A DNA stretch of 64,000 nt, from contig NC_026658.2 of assembly GCF_000004075.3 (NCBI RefSeq), forward strand, positions 868,001-932,000, given 5' to 3'. Under the pieces are notes generated by a model that was not told the origin of the DNA, ran no database searches, and saw only the letters and a program-made list of their open reading frames with translations. The position numbers and the translations under genes were made by a program. The stretch comes from Cucumis sativus (Eukaryota; Streptophyta; Magnoliopsida; Cucurbitales; Cucurbitaceae). Below are positions 46,635-59,483 of this stretch, piece by piece; positions within the stretch are counted from its first letter, which is position 1; each line of letters opens with the position of its first letter.

Positions 46635-47100
46635 CCACACAGGCACACCCGTTTTGGCTGATAGTTTTACCAAACTTATAATTACTATTAATCCCCTTTA
46701 ATTTCCCTGCCATCAACAACATTTCACAAAAACCCTATTTAAACCCAATGCTGAACCCTAATCCACATCCTTTAACAGGTACAATATCCAATCATTTCCC
46801 TACACGTGTAAGAAACACATATTTGTAATTAAGAAAGGTAAATAAAAATGGAATGAATGAAAGGCGTGCTGAGTTTTGGGACTTGTTCGAGGTAACAATG
46901 TGGGGTATCAAGTAGACAAACAAAAAAAAAAAGAGAGAAGGAAAAGAACAACTTTAAGAAAAAAGAGTTAATTACCTGATGAACCATTACCCAGTAAACA
47001 AGCGTGCTGTCAGAAGGAAACGGCGGGGGGGAAATAACACAGTTTCTATTACCCGACACTCACTCTGCAGCCGGTTGCCTGCAGTCAGATAAATGTGTCA
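46635..47100 (-). other. 5' leader of AHP6 with probable UTR intron
   Basis: A CAG-GTAATT donor at 46976/46975 and a TATCAG acceptor at 46660-46658 define a likely 5' UTR intron, with the second leader piece at 46657-46635 just before the ATG. A short frame upstream of the donor (start at 47059, 28 residues before the donor) could act as an upstream ORF. Transcript ends are not known. Confidence 0.45.
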
Positions 47101-47817
47101 AAAACTAAAAACACAAAAACACACATGGGTGTGTGTCAAAGTGAAAGTGAAAGAGAAGGGAGGGGTTTAGTAGATTGTTAAAGCCCAAAACTTTTTCGTT
47201 TGTTTTTCTTTTGTATTGGGAATATGGTTTTTCTTTTTTAGGAGTTTGGGGATTTAGGGTTTTTAGTGCCCTCCATAAACAAGCTTTGACTCTCTTTATT
47301 CACTTCACCCCCTTCTAGTTTGTTTGGAGTTTGGGTCTTTTTTTTTCTGGGTGCTTTGTTATTTTAGAGGTTGGATAATCTTTACATGTTGGAAATTATA
47401 GATTCTTGAAATTTGTAATTTTACTTCTTTAGATAATATTATGTTTCTTTTGAAATAATATTTTCTCTATAAGGATTTATTGTGTTTATTTTGTAGCTTT
47501 TTTACGTGGAAATGTCTCAACGATGCTTTTACGGCTATGCATTAATTTATCATAATTTAATATAACTTGAACTTATATAATGTATTTGTTTTTGTCCATT
47601 TGAATAGTTTAGTCTTACATTAATACAATTTATATATTTTATATGTTTTTTTTTAATAGAAACAAAAAAAAAAAAACTATTAAAAGGTAAAATATACTAC
47701 ACATGATTTTTCTATGTAGTGTAAGTGGTTTTTTTTTTCTATTTTTAACAAAAAAAAAATTATTTTTTCGACAAAATAATATATGTTAATTTAATTTTTT
47801 TAAAAGAAAAGAATATG

Positions 47818-47935
47818 AAATGTTGTAAATAGAAAAATGTTGGAAATATTTATAAAATATAGAAAACTGTCATAACATTGATAGAAGCTAAAAATTTGCT
47901 ATATTTTGGTTAATTTTGTCCTAGTTAAAAATGTC
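47818..47935. mobile_element. Degenerate relative of the hairpin MITE
   Basis: Shares GGAAATATTTATAAAATATAG, ACATTGATAGAAG and AATTTGCTATATTTTG with the hairpin MITE family seen at 36461 and 37390. Ends and duplication are not preserved. Confidence 0.45.
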
Positions 47936-48639
47936 CAAAATAAATAGTAGTATGAATTTGGATCTAAATATCTCACTAAAAAAAAAAGAAAAAGCTACTA
48001 GAACCAAAGAGAGTGACATATATGTGGTGATAGCATTTCTTTTAATTATATAATGTAAATAATTTAAGAAGAGAGTTGGCAAAAGTCATGTTCAAGAAGA
48101 TTGTCTAAAACTCTCAAGATGTTCGAGAATCTCTAGATGTCAAGACATCTTATCAATGGAAATTTGGCATGATAATATAAATGCTCACTCCACGGGTATC
48201 TAGAATATTCATAAAACAAACGATTTCTTCTAATGTTTTTCCTTCTTGATATATAACTCAATAGATATGACTATACGTTTTTATTATAAATTTTATGGTA
48301 TTAGTTTGATGCGATTGTTATCTATGTATGAGATGTTTATATGAAAAGATAGACTACTCTTTTTGTTATCAAATAATTTTAAGATCATGTAAAGATCTTA
48401 TGTTGTATAATAATTATTTGATCTCTACTATTGTGACCATATGATTGTTGTTAACATTGGTGAGCTACAAATTCAAAGTAATATTAAGAATGGCTTTTGG
48501 AAATATGCACCGTCTTGTTTGCTTGTTTTGAAAAATAGAGTCTGTTTGTATAGTAAAGGACAAGAAATGCTGCCCTTCAAAACTTTTAAGATAGGGTTTA
48601 CCTTCTAGTTTACCTTTTTTTTTTTTTCCTAAGTATTCA

Positions 48640-48860
48640 CGTTTTCATGAGTTTGTTATCGATACAAACGATGATTTGATACTTTTAAGTATATTGTAGA
48701 AAAATTCACGGATCAAAAAACATCAAAATGAAAAAATTGCTAAAATTATTTATCAATATAACAAAATATTAATAACTACAAGTGATAGATGATAGTAGCC
48801 TATCAATATCTACCAACATTGATGTTTTACTATATTTGTAAATATTTTAATCCGTTTTCT
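48640..48860. repeat. CGATATTT-family repeat joined to a hairpin MITE relative
   Basis: The left part ends in GTAGAAAAATTCACGGATC...AAACATCAAAAT, as at 17862-17905. It is followed directly by ATAACAAAATATTAATAAC, AGTGATAGATGATAGTAGCC and ACTATATTTGTAAATATTTT, which belong to the hairpin family. Confidence 0.5.
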
Positions 48861-49859
48861 AGGAATTTCAAAACAACCGAAATATTTATTTACTAAAACA
48901 ATTTATTTTTAAGAAATTGTTTGTTCTTATAATTTTTTCATATATATATATCAACATTTTCATAAAATTACAATCTCTGTATATTTAGATTGACATGAAT
49001 ATTATAAATTATTTATTTATTTTAGTACAATAACGATGGGAGGGAGATATACGTTTCTTTTCTTCTCAAACATGTAAAGCAAATCGATGCAATCTAATGT
49101 AGTAGATATTATTCCAATTTTCTTTTAGTTAAACAAAGAGTAATATGTGTGTGTGTGTATATATATTTTCAACTGACTAAGTGGTGGATTTTCCGGTGGT
49201 TTGAGAGGTAGGTAGGTGGAGGAGGTAACCTCCATTTGAGAATATGGGTTCTCTGCAGGCAGACAAAACCCATATTCTATCCTTTCCTGTAATTTTTTAC
49301 CATTATGGATGGGAGGAGTGTTGGGTTGTCTGTTTGCTGTTGTGTTAAAAAATATTCATTTTTAAAAGGATGTAACATGAGCACTTATCAAGTGATCAAC
49401 AAATTTTTACTACCATTTTCGTTTAAATCTGTTTAACTGTAAAGTTTTAATCGAATCTGGTGTGCATTAGCGTGGGTGATTCTATGTTAGTGCTGATGTA
49501 AATTAATCACACATCCGCTTGTTTAAAAAAAAAAGTCTACTGTCATTTGTTTTTAATTCACTTGAAATTAGTTAAATGTTGATGTCAAAATTTTTGAACG
49601 AGTAAGCACATCTAAATTTTATGTGACTAATAATGAAATTGTTTGAAGCGGAGAAGAACGTAGTACCGTTGGTTTGCAGAAAATAAAACATGTTGTACAC
49701 CAGTGTGGTGCTTGTTACGTACGCTCCGATACATATTTTAGAGAGTAAAAAAAATGTCAAAGTTAGAAAGGGTTTGAGAGTTGGACTCGGCCAGCTATCT
49801 CTTATGAAACTATAATGGTTATTTATAAAGAAAGTTGACCTAAGGTATTGTTTAGAGTT

Positions 49860-50090
49860 TCTACGTTCCTTAGGATAATTAGATAACCAAATGGGGATGT
49901 TTGGTTTCGTGTTTGTCTAGGGTTGGCTTCTTGGCCGAGCATCTTCCTCTTGAACTCTATCTTGCATGGCATGAAGTGTTACTTTGGGTCGGGCATGAAT
50001 AAAAACATGTCTTGCTGGCCATTTGACAAGGATAGACCTTGGCCGTTGGTTTGGACCCATCTCAAGCAAGTTCCTTTTCTTAAGTCACAA
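49860..50090. mobile_element. Possible fossil LTR fragment
   Basis: Less AT-rich noncoding patch with GGTTGGCTTCTTGGCCGAGC and TCGGGCATGAATAAAAACATG, compositionally unlike its surroundings and similar to LTR sequence. Evidence is weak; no terminal repeat or domain is visible. Confidence 0.2.
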
Positions 50091-50649
50091 TGATTTTTAG
50101 TTGTCACTTTTGATCCATATCATGTTTTTTCTTGTTTCTAAATTTCAATTATGTTTTTCGATCTAAAATTAACCATAAATAAATAAAAAAAAAATCTCAT
50201 ATATGTTCTTTTAAATAAATTTTAAGCCTAAAAACAATACATACGCGTACCGTACATATATAGTAAAATTAATTTCTATAACTAATCAATAAAAGATTAT
50301 CTTAAAACTAGTTTTTTAACTAGTTAATATATATAAGGAGTGTCTACTAGTGAAATGTTCGAGTGCACCTACTGACTTATTGTTCTTTCTCGAGAAAAAA
50401 AAAACTACCAAAAGGAAGCTAAAAATAAAAATTTACAACAATATCACTAAAAGGTTCATATGGCTTTTTAAAATTTAAGTCCTGTATTTAGTTTTTGAAC
50501 TCCTATAGACACAATTCATTGTGAACTTTGCAATATAGAAAAGAAATTTATTTCCATCTTTAAATATTGTATAACACCATTTTAAATGTTTCATATAATT
50601 TTCTATCAATATATTAAAAGAATGTAAAAGACTTTATATCAAACTTTAA

Positions 50650-50668
50650 GAGAGAGAGAGAGAGAGAG
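50650..50668. repeat. GA dinucleotide microsatellite
   Basis: About nine uninterrupted AG units. Confidence 0.85.
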
Positions 50669-51446
50669 TAAAAGAGAGATGATGATGGTGAAAAGGGGTT
50701 TAATTAAGTTTTAAGTTTTCAAAGAACATAATTGTGATGATGGGCACTTCATTTTTACACTCTCTTCACAGTGACATTATTTGAACAATCACTGAATTAC
50801 AGGTTGATAGAATAATAATAACACCATTCATTTCCCTTTCTTCTAAGTTTCCTGATGTCTCTGTTTTTCTTATACATTATTTTAATTTTTCTTATCTTTG
50901 GATATAAACATACATTAAAGTTTTGCTGGCTGGTTTTGTTACAATTTACTTCCATAGTTTTCGTGTTTTAGGGAAAATTGTTAGATACATTCAAAAAAAT
51001 TTTTTTTAAAAAAATATGTTTCTAAAAATCATTATAGAGACACAAAATATTTAGGTTATTTTGAGATATATCATTTTCTTTTCATCCAACCAAAATTTCT
51101 GTTCACAACATGTCACACATATAATTTTTTTCTTAAAACTTTAAATATTCTGGTGTGTGTATTTTTATATGGAAAATGATGCATACAAATAAAAAGAAAG
51201 AAAAAAAAATACAAAACCAAATAGTTTTATCCAATTGAAGTATACATATCTATCTTATAATATATGAAAAGAAATATAAATTTAGAGAAGATTGAACTAT
51301 ATATAAACCTTTAAAATGATAATTGATGTGTTATTCACATCTAACTACGTTTTTGAACCAAGTCTAATTGAAGTCTAAAAGTTGATATTATTAATAAGAT
51401 GATATATAGTATAATATGTGAGGATAAGAAACATGGTGTCTTTGTC

Positions 51447-51470
51447 GAGAGAGAGAGAGAGAGAGAGAGG
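51447..51470. repeat. GA dinucleotide microsatellite
   Basis: About eleven GA units, the longer of the two GA repeats in this spacer. Confidence 0.85.
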
Positions 51471-54415
51471 ACAAAGGACTGAGAAAGAGCATGAAGAGGA
51501 TAAGAAAGGTGATAATGATTCAATCAAAATATTAAAAGAATAATGATATATATGTTTGAATGAATGTAAGAAGGGAAATGATGGTTTAATTAAACAATGT
51601 AGTAAAAGGAAAAAAATAGAATTATATATTGTGAATGAAAAGTTATAAAAAGAAGTACTTTTTGGAATGTAGATTATAATTAAATTATTAAGAAAGAAAA
51701 GTAGGGTTTAGGGGTGGGAGAGCATAAATGGGATTATGGGTTAAGAAATAATTAAATGAAAAGAGTTGTTTTGTTGGTGAAGGCATGTTTCATTTCTTAA
51801 TAATTACCTCGACTTTCTCACAAACCAAATGCATGCTTCTTACATATATGCTGTCGTCACCCTCCCCAAATAATCTAATAATAATAATACACTTTTCTTC
51901 ATTTCTCCCATTCTTCCTCTAATTCATCAATTTTTATATTCTTTCTAAATTTAATTTCTTCCCATTCTTTATGTTTCCAAAGGTTACCTTTTATGTTTTC
52001 TATCTTTTCCTTAAACAAAAAGTTTTTAACGTATGTGTAATTATTGAGATTTCTTAATTTTTAACTTTGCAATTGTTTCTGTTTTTAACGTTTTTCTTCC
52101 AAGGAATGAGTTCTTACTTCTTTTCCTCTCATTTCCTTGTCTAACATATTTTTAGATAGTATACTTCCAAAATGATACTAATTCAACCAGTACAACAATT
52201 TATGTTTGTATAGGTTGTGAGGTGACATTATATACTTATCCACTTTGTGGTGCTCTAAATCCACTTTTTTTCTTTTTAACTATATATATGATTAGGTTTA
52301 ATTTGAAGGCTTTACTTTAATTTATTTGTTTATGCTAAACTTATGAATTTCTCAGTGAGTTCTTTTAGTTATTGGAGTGGGGATGAACTAGGACTATTAA
52401 GGATGTGTCGTTACCTTAGTTGAAGGTACATGGTTGATACTATTGATCCCATAACTTTTGTAGATTTGTTAAAAATAATAGGAGAACTTTTACCATGAAC
52501 TTTGAGTTTAGAGGTTTGATTATCCACTTTGATAGGATTAGATTAACCAAATGAAGAAGAAAAAAAAACTACAATATTGTTTGTTTTCAACATTATTGTT
52601 TCGAGTATTTTCTTCATACTTCTGTGGTTTGTGAGTATATAGATTACTAACCTTTCCTTTTCATATAGTAGACTAATTTATCAATTAAGCTATTGTTATT
52701 AATTAATTGCTGCTTTAATACTCTTTTATCGATTTTTTTTTTCAAAAGAAATATTTTGTCTATAGACTTTAATGTAGTTATATATATTTATCAAATATAA
52801 TAAAATTTTAGATTTTTAATTAAATTTCTGTCGATCGATAGAAATTTAATCAACTTGTGTTCCAAAATTATTTTAGTTAAAATTTTTATCTTGAAATTTT
52901 ATTTTTATACTTGGAAATGTCTCGATATAAAATATATTCATTTGACCTTTTTTCTGTTTGATTTTTTTTTTCTTTTCAAAATTTCACATTTTCAAGTGTT
53001 TGTATGCCTAACCTGTTGAAGATCATAATGCAGAAATTGGTGAGTGGAGTAGAAGCACTTTAACCATTAATTAAAGTAAGGCTTTATTTTAGTTTTTCTT
53101 TTCTTTTGTAAGATTTCAATTTTATTTATGTGGTTCTAGAAGAGAACAGTTTTACAAATATATTGCTTTGAAAGATTTCTTTAATCCTATGTTTAATTAC
53201 TTGCATTTTTTTATCAATTAATTTTTTAAATAACATATATGTATGTACTCCAGGATAAGAAGCTTTAGATTAAAATTCTTTTTCTTTCTTTTTTTTTTTG
53301 TAATATTTTAGCTTCATTTTTTTTCTAAAGCCTGAATTTACTTTAAATCTATAAAATTATCAAATTAAAATATAAAAAGTTATAAAATGATCCCAAATTA
53401 AATGAGATTAGATAGCATACTTCAAATGCTATCAATTTATTTATTAGATTGCTTAAGTTATTGTATGTTAAGTGTAAACAAAGTTTTTCATATTGGTTAC
53501 GGAACAAAATATTCATAGGTTATTTAGATAAAGACAATTATCTTCATCGCTTTAATACCTTTTGATTGTTTCGAAAATTAAAATATACTTTAAATTATTT
53601 GAATTCTCATCTTGCGAAAATATAGCTTTTCGACAATATCATAAATATTTGTTTGACTCAAAATAAGTTAATATACCGAAATTTAGCCAACTTTTTTTTG
53701 TTTATCTTCCAATTTTCTTTTGCTTTTGAGCATTTATTCTTGTACATCAAATGAAGGTACTCATTCTTCTTAATTGTTATGTTGACGAAGAACAAAGATA
53801 CTCATTCTAGCTTAGGCGTTAAAGATTCTTTCGAATATTGTAACTTATGAGATCTATATCTTTTCATCCATTTTATGATTTATCATTAGTTTCTTAAAAC
53901 GAGTTTAAAATTTCAAGAAGGAAAAAAATGAAATAGATCTAAGTGTAACAATGTTCATGAATATTTATATTAAAAAACTATAATATATACACACACAAAT
54001 AAACATTTCTGAAAGAAAAGGAATTAACAAAAAGCTACACACGAATCAAAATTTTAACTAAGCCAAAATCTAAGGATAAATAAAATCATGTTGTAATCTT
54101 CTTTTCCAATCCATTTTAAAACGTATAACTTACAAGTTTTCGTTGTTCAAAACGAAACCGAACTGTATTGCAACAAAAATCATAAAAAATGGGGAGAAAA
54201 AAACTCTCTAATTAAATTAGTGAATACATCATATGCTATGTAAAGTTGAGTGCAGAGAGAACAATTCCAATGTCTCCCGATTGAAATGCTATCTACTCTT
54301 TCTATATACTTTAGCCTTCAGAACCCATTTGAATCTCGAAACGAGAAAGACATACAGTTTTTGGTACTGAAGATTTGCTTACAAAAAATTAAAGTTTTAG
54401 TATAATATCTTTATA

Positions 54416-56339
54416 TCATGTGGTGTTGATGATTGCCAATTTTTCTTTCTGAAGTTGTGTTGGTATCTTCACATCTGTGGCCAAACCAATAGCTTGAAGA
54501 AGCCGAACAACGTACCATGTCATGTCGAGCTGCCACCACTCTAGGCCATGTCGGGCTGAGAACTCGAATGCATGGTGGTTGTTGTGCCATCCCTCTCCAA
54601 ATGCAAGCAATGCCACCCACCTTCGCCAATAAACATATTAATCAATGCTTATCATTGTCATATAAAAGGGGAGTATGGGAAGTTAAAAGTTACCAGTTGT
54701 TCCTAGATAAATCTCCTGTTTTCCAAGCTTGACTTCCCCAAACATGGCAAGCTGAATTCACCAGCCAAGTGATATGGTACACCCACACTATTCTCACACC
54801 CTGTAATTAAGAATCACAACACAAGTTCTATAATTGGTTAATCACAATTTAACCTATATATACTGCCAACATGTATAGTCTATTACCGAGTCTAAAGTTT
54901 GCTATATAACATATCTGATAATACTACAGGTCTCGTTACTGTTTCTATATCTGCCCTGCTAATATTTTTTTTAGGTCTCATGCTCTACTAATCTTTCAAT
55001 GGACCATGGAGATTCACAAAAGCCCATATGGGTAAGCCCAATCCATAGCCCACTTTCAAAAACAAGTCAACTCTTTCTTTCTTTTTCTTTTTCTCATTGA
55101 AAAAGACAATTGAATTAATTAAGAATGTTTAAACTTAGCTTATATTAATTGTCTCTTTCATTCGAAGTGTCAAATCAATTGTATATTTACTTACTCCTAT
55201 ATTGTGACTACTTGGCCTAAAATCCTTTAAGAAACACATAAATTTAAGAAAGGTGGAATTAACCCAAAATCAATAACATCAAAAGGGACATAAGTAATCC
55301 AAACTTACCATTCCCCAAACAATGAAAGGAAATCCACCCATTGAATAGAGTAAAGCACCAAGAGCAATTGGATGAAGAAGATAAGTAGTTTGAATGAACT
55401 TGTAAAATGGTTGCTTTTCCAAATCCCCAACATTGTTTGGCTCTCCACACTAACCCAAAAAACAATATCCAAATTAGAATTTAAAACATTAACTTTTTTG
55501 GGTAAAATTCAAGCCATTGAATTGAATTCTCACCCTCTCAACCACAGAATTGGTATCAAACAACCAACTCATATGACTAAACCAAAAGCCTTCAATTGGA
55601 CTATGCGGGTCTCTTTCGGAATCGCAAAATTGATGGTGATATCTATGCGTGCTAACCCAATCGATCGGATTTCCCTGCAACGACGTTGAAAATAACCTAA
55701 TCAGTGTAAGAAACAAACAGAGCATACATTAAACAAAGCCTAAACAACATGGGAAAAACAGGGGATTCTTTTTCTTTCTTCTTTAAGAACCTGAAGGGCT
55801 TGAACTCCACAATATGCGAAGAGATATTCGAGCCATTTAGGAAGTTTAAAGCTCCGATGAGAGAGATTCCGATGAAATGATAGGGTAATACCGAATAGAC
55901 CAGTGATTATATATAAAGAAATCGCCACCCAAAATGCAGCCCAATTGAATTGAAAAGGAGCAAAAAGTGTAAGTAAATGCGTCGCCACCACCACTCCAGC
56001 CGTTCCGATATCTAACGAATTCCATTTCCTTCCCCAAAACACTTCCCTCCGCCGCTTCACCACTACGTCCGACAACAAAATCCTCCTCCCATCCACCGCC
56101 GACGCCGGTGGCGGCGGCAACGACTCTGGCTCAAATGCTTCTGTCGGCGAAGAAATTGCTCTGTTTTGGATATGAATTGGGGAATTCAACCTCAGGGAAT
56201 TGAAATTAGGACGACCCACAAAATGAAAGGGTAATTGGTCATGGGGAATGGAGGGAAAATTAAGGGTGGGGAGGGGTGAACGGTGGATTGAAGGGCGGAG
56301 AGATGGGAAGCGGTGGAATTTAGAATTGAGAAGAGCCAT
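54416..56339 (-). CDS. FAD5: Palmitoyl-MGDG delta-7 desaturase, chloroplastic (FAD5/ADS3 type)
   Basis: Five exons: 56339-55791, 55674-55534, 55449-55309, 54800-54694 and 54620-54416 (phases 0, 0, 0, 2), encode 380 residues. In chloroplasts this enzyme introduces the first double bond into palmitate on monogalactosyldiacylglycerol. The Ser/Pro/Arg-rich first 60-70 residues (MALLNSKFHRFPSLRPS) form a transit peptide. Three histidine boxes hold the di-iron centre: HRNLSH (156-161), HRYHH (193-197) and HNNHH (325-329). Membrane segments flank them (VVVATHLLTLFAPFQF, FWVAISLYIITGLFGI). The C-terminal half has DLEKQPFYKFIQTTYLLH, NSACHVWGSQAW and SARHGLEWWQLD. The frame is open upstream to 56669, but that stretch does not resemble the family, so the Met at 56339 is preferred. 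A TATATAAAAG motif lies about 390 bp upstream on the minus strand. All key residues are intact. It faces away from two paralogues downstream. Confidence 0.95.
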
Positions 56340-57640
56340 CGGGGGAAAAGAAAAAAGCAGGCGACTGTGAAGAATTGAAGTGATTGTGCTGTGGGGATTT
56401 ATAAATGGAAGGGGGAAAATTGTCGGTTTGTGAATGAATTTATGAGGTGATTTAGTGTTGAAACAGAGTTGTGGTTTGTGTTTGTTTTGGAAAGAAAAGG
56501 AAAGGGTTAAAAGAAGAAGAAGAAGAAAAGAGATAAGGTGGAAATGGAATAATGTGATTTCTGTGTGTTTGTATGTGAATTTTGAACCAGATATTTCGAT
56601 TTCTTTGAGATAAACCTCAGTTTTTATTTCTTTTTTTTCATTCTTCGTTTTCAAATGGTTGAAAACCATTAATATTAATCAAATGGAAGGAAGCTATTTC
56701 ACTCTCCACATTAATTTCTTTCTTCTTTTATATATCATCTTTCTCTCTCTCAATCAACTACAACTCTTGTTCACATCATCTAATTCTAATTGTAAATGGA
56801 AATTGTTTTCTTTTTTTCGTTAGTATTAGTCTACTCTCTGACTCGTATATCTTAACGATTTAGTTTTCAAGATTGGATTTGATTGTTAAAAATATCGATT
56901 TTAAAGGTTAAATGATCCGTTTTTGGCTCTCCTAGGTTTCATCTTCTTCTTTGTCTTCTCCGATATGGAGCTAAGATACCAACTGATGGACTCCCAATAC
57001 CAACCAAAATGAACGAGATTGAGCAATCCAACAAGACGAGTGAGACAATGCTACTTTACTACGTGCTCGCGAATGTATTTTGGTAGTTTCACTCGAATTT
57101 GATGTTAGCGAAGGATTGTATATTTGACATCTTTTTCAAGAAGTCGGTCATTCCACATTTTTCTTCTCCACTTTAGGGCCATTGATATGTAGGACTCCAA
57201 AGCTTTCTAAAACGGAAATGTAAAAACTTAAAAGAAATAAGGTTTGAGAAGTAGATCATTAGATTGAATGGGCTACACAATTAAAGAAAAATGTTATTCA
57301 ACTTGATTTTTTTTTTAATTTTTTGAAACAGAAGTTTTATAACCCTTTTCAAACTTTTTTCTTCCTTCGTCTTTTCTATATCACTCTCCTTTCCTTCTAC
57401 CTCTCTCAACCATCTCTCTCTTTGTTTAGATCACTTCTCTCTGTATTTCATCTCAGATAATATAAACTCCCATTTCTCTATATTTTTGGCTCCCTCGTCA
57501 ATGGCAACAACATCTCAACGACCAAAGCTGTTTCCCTATCCTCCAACAATGCACTGACAATGGATCAATTAAATACAAAATTTAGGACTGTTAAACGTTT
57601 TCTTTTTAAACATCTAGAAATCAAATAGATAAGGACTAAT

Positions 57641-57673
57641 ATCATTCTTGATCTTTTGGCTAAGATCAAGTGT
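57641..57673 (+). pseudogene. U2 snRNA-like 5' fragment
   Basis: Bases 57653-57673 match 21 consecutive bases of the plant U2 snRNA 5' region (around TTTTGGCTAAGATCAAGTG), and the preceding ATC.TTCTTG resembles the start of U2 (ATACCTTTCTCGG). The rest of U2, including the branch-point-binding and Sm regions, is not recognisable downstream, and no upstream sequence element of snRNA genes was seen. It is best read as a truncated U2 copy. The piece also forms a perfect 9-bp stem (CTTGATCTT with AAGATCAAG, 57647-57670). Confidence 0.5.
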
Positions 57674-59240
57674 TTGTTAATAGACACATATACTTAATTA
57701 CATTTTAAGGTTTTGTTTGGCCATAGTTTCATTTTCAACTTTTGGTTTCACAAAACTCAATCGAATAACTGTTTGACAACAATAAAAATAATGAACAAGA
57801 AGTAGATAACAAAATTGCAAAATAAAAAAAACTTATTTGTTTTCAAAATTGAAAGTTTAAAGGATGGAAACCTAATTGTATAGAAACTAAAGTTATAAGT
57901 TGATTTTGCACCATTTCTATGCATTTAGTGCTGATCTTGAATTTCAAACACGTCAACTTCTTGGTCTTTTTCACGCATTCCATTCATCTTTTTTCCTCAA
58001 TTTTGGCTAACTCAAAATGTCTATGGTTGATGGGTTCCTTTTTGTCCTTTTTTTTTTTTCATCACATTGTAAAAACGGCTAAGAGATCATGATAAGTGTG
58101 GTCGGTGGCATTAAAGGGTCAAATTTATGTTAAACTAAACGTGTTATATTTCATAGGTTTTCAAAGCTTTTTATGGGGTTTTGAAATATGTCTTTCAATA
58201 TTGGGTGATGGGATGGCCGGTGATACGCTCCATTAAGATAAAACTTGTATCTCATGCACACTTGCCCTTGGTTGTTAGTTGAATAACATGAAGGTGAATT
58301 AGAATTTGTTTTAGGGTAAAAGGTACTTTAAACTAATAGAATAGAATGATGACTGGATCGTTAAAATGCTTACACAGATGTCCTTATTTTTAACTATTTG
58401 GCAAAACTATTTGATTAGTTAGGAAATACTTTGGAGTGATATAGTTTAAAATGTTAAAATCAAAAGCCATATCAGTAATATTTCTTCTTCAACGATTTCT
58501 CCTCTCATTCATTTTTGGCACATTCTTAGATTTCTTCTGCACAAATTATAAAATCCTCGTCGTTCCAACGCCTAAACTATAACAATCTTCACATTTCTAG
58601 AGCTCTTTCCATCTTCTTCCCCTTATATGGGCTTAGGCTAAACTTGGGCTTGAGTCCAATCTTTCCTTTAGCCCAAATTTATGTCTTCATCTTGAATTGG
58701 GTTAACCCAATCCATTCTACTGCGATGAAAATCACGAACTTACTGTACCAAGATAAGAGATTTAAATGGTTTATTTAGTATATTAATTCTCACACATGTT
58801 TATAATTAGGGTAAAAATTAGAATAATCTTAGAGTAGAAGAGAGAAAAGAGGAGTAGATGGTTACAACAAATTTTAGAATTTGACTACGTAATAATATTG
58901 ACTGATCTGTTCAAATATTCTCTCGAACTCTCTACAAAGAGACTAATTCACACTTCAAACCATTCTTAACGGAATCAGACTTTCACACAGAACACACACT
59001 TTCAAAAACAACAAAGTTATTGCCTTTAATTACTTAATCCATTCAAACTCTCTCACCCCTTTTTGATCAATAGACAAATACTTTCATTCATAAAGCCATG
59101 CAGATTATGTGTGTGTTTCTTTCAAACACACAATTAAGCCTTTCTTCATTTCTTTGATTCTCTCTTTCTTTGAACCCTAACTCTCTTTCTCCTATTCTCT
59201 CTATAAAGCTTTGGGAATTTCACATCACTTTAAGGCTGCA

Positions 59241-59483
59241 ATGCATAGACTTCTGTTGGGTATGACTTTGTTTTTCCCTTTCATTGGAATTTTAATTTAG
59301 ATCAATATTCTTTTTGTGTTTTCAACGTTTTTTTATTTTAATTATATTATGTTACTTGAGGATATGCCTAATGAAGATGCCTTTGTATAAAAATATTTTT
59401 GAATTTTTTTTGTTTGATTAGAGTGGGTGTGCTACATGAAGATGATTGCTATGGATCCAAGTAGTGATCGTTTAAAGTTATAA
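59241..59483 (+). CDS. Possible spliced micropeptide or noncoding transcript
   Basis: The sequence is suggestive only. A CT-rich leader (59160-59215), a CTATAAAG motif at about 59202 and an ATG at 59241 are followed by a donor GTATGA at 59260; an acceptor TTGATTAG at 59414-59421 joins in phase 1. The joined frame gives 26 residues: MHRLLLEWVCYMK, then MIAMDPSSDRLKL. AATAAAA follows at about 59578. I recognise no family. It may be an lncRNA with an accidental frame, or nothing transcribed at all. Confidence 0.22.

Larger units (their letters stand above)
47100..54415. other. Second gene-poor spacer
   Basis: No gene could be supported over about 7.3 kb. Items seen: relatives of the hairpin MITE near 47818-47935 and 48733-48855, a second copy of the CGATATTT-type repeat end near 48660-48738, GA microsatellites at 50650-50668 and 51447-51470, and a less AT-rich patch at 49860-50090 (CTTCTTGGCCGAGCATC, GGGTCGGGCATGAATAAAAA) that may be an LTR remnant. 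The stretch 51700-54000 shows only AT-rich sequence. Confidence 0.5.

Noticed and set aside
46829-47059. 76-residue minus-strand frame upstream of AHP6 as a separate gene
   Set aside because: It crosses a good splice donor (CAG-GTAATT) in the AHP6 leader and becomes low-complexity beyond it. At most the first part is an upstream ORF.
55740-56669. N-terminal extension of the FAD5 frame to 56669
   Set aside because: The extra 110 residues are Lys/Phe/His-rich and unlike any transit peptide. MALLNSKFHRF at 56339 gives the expected length.
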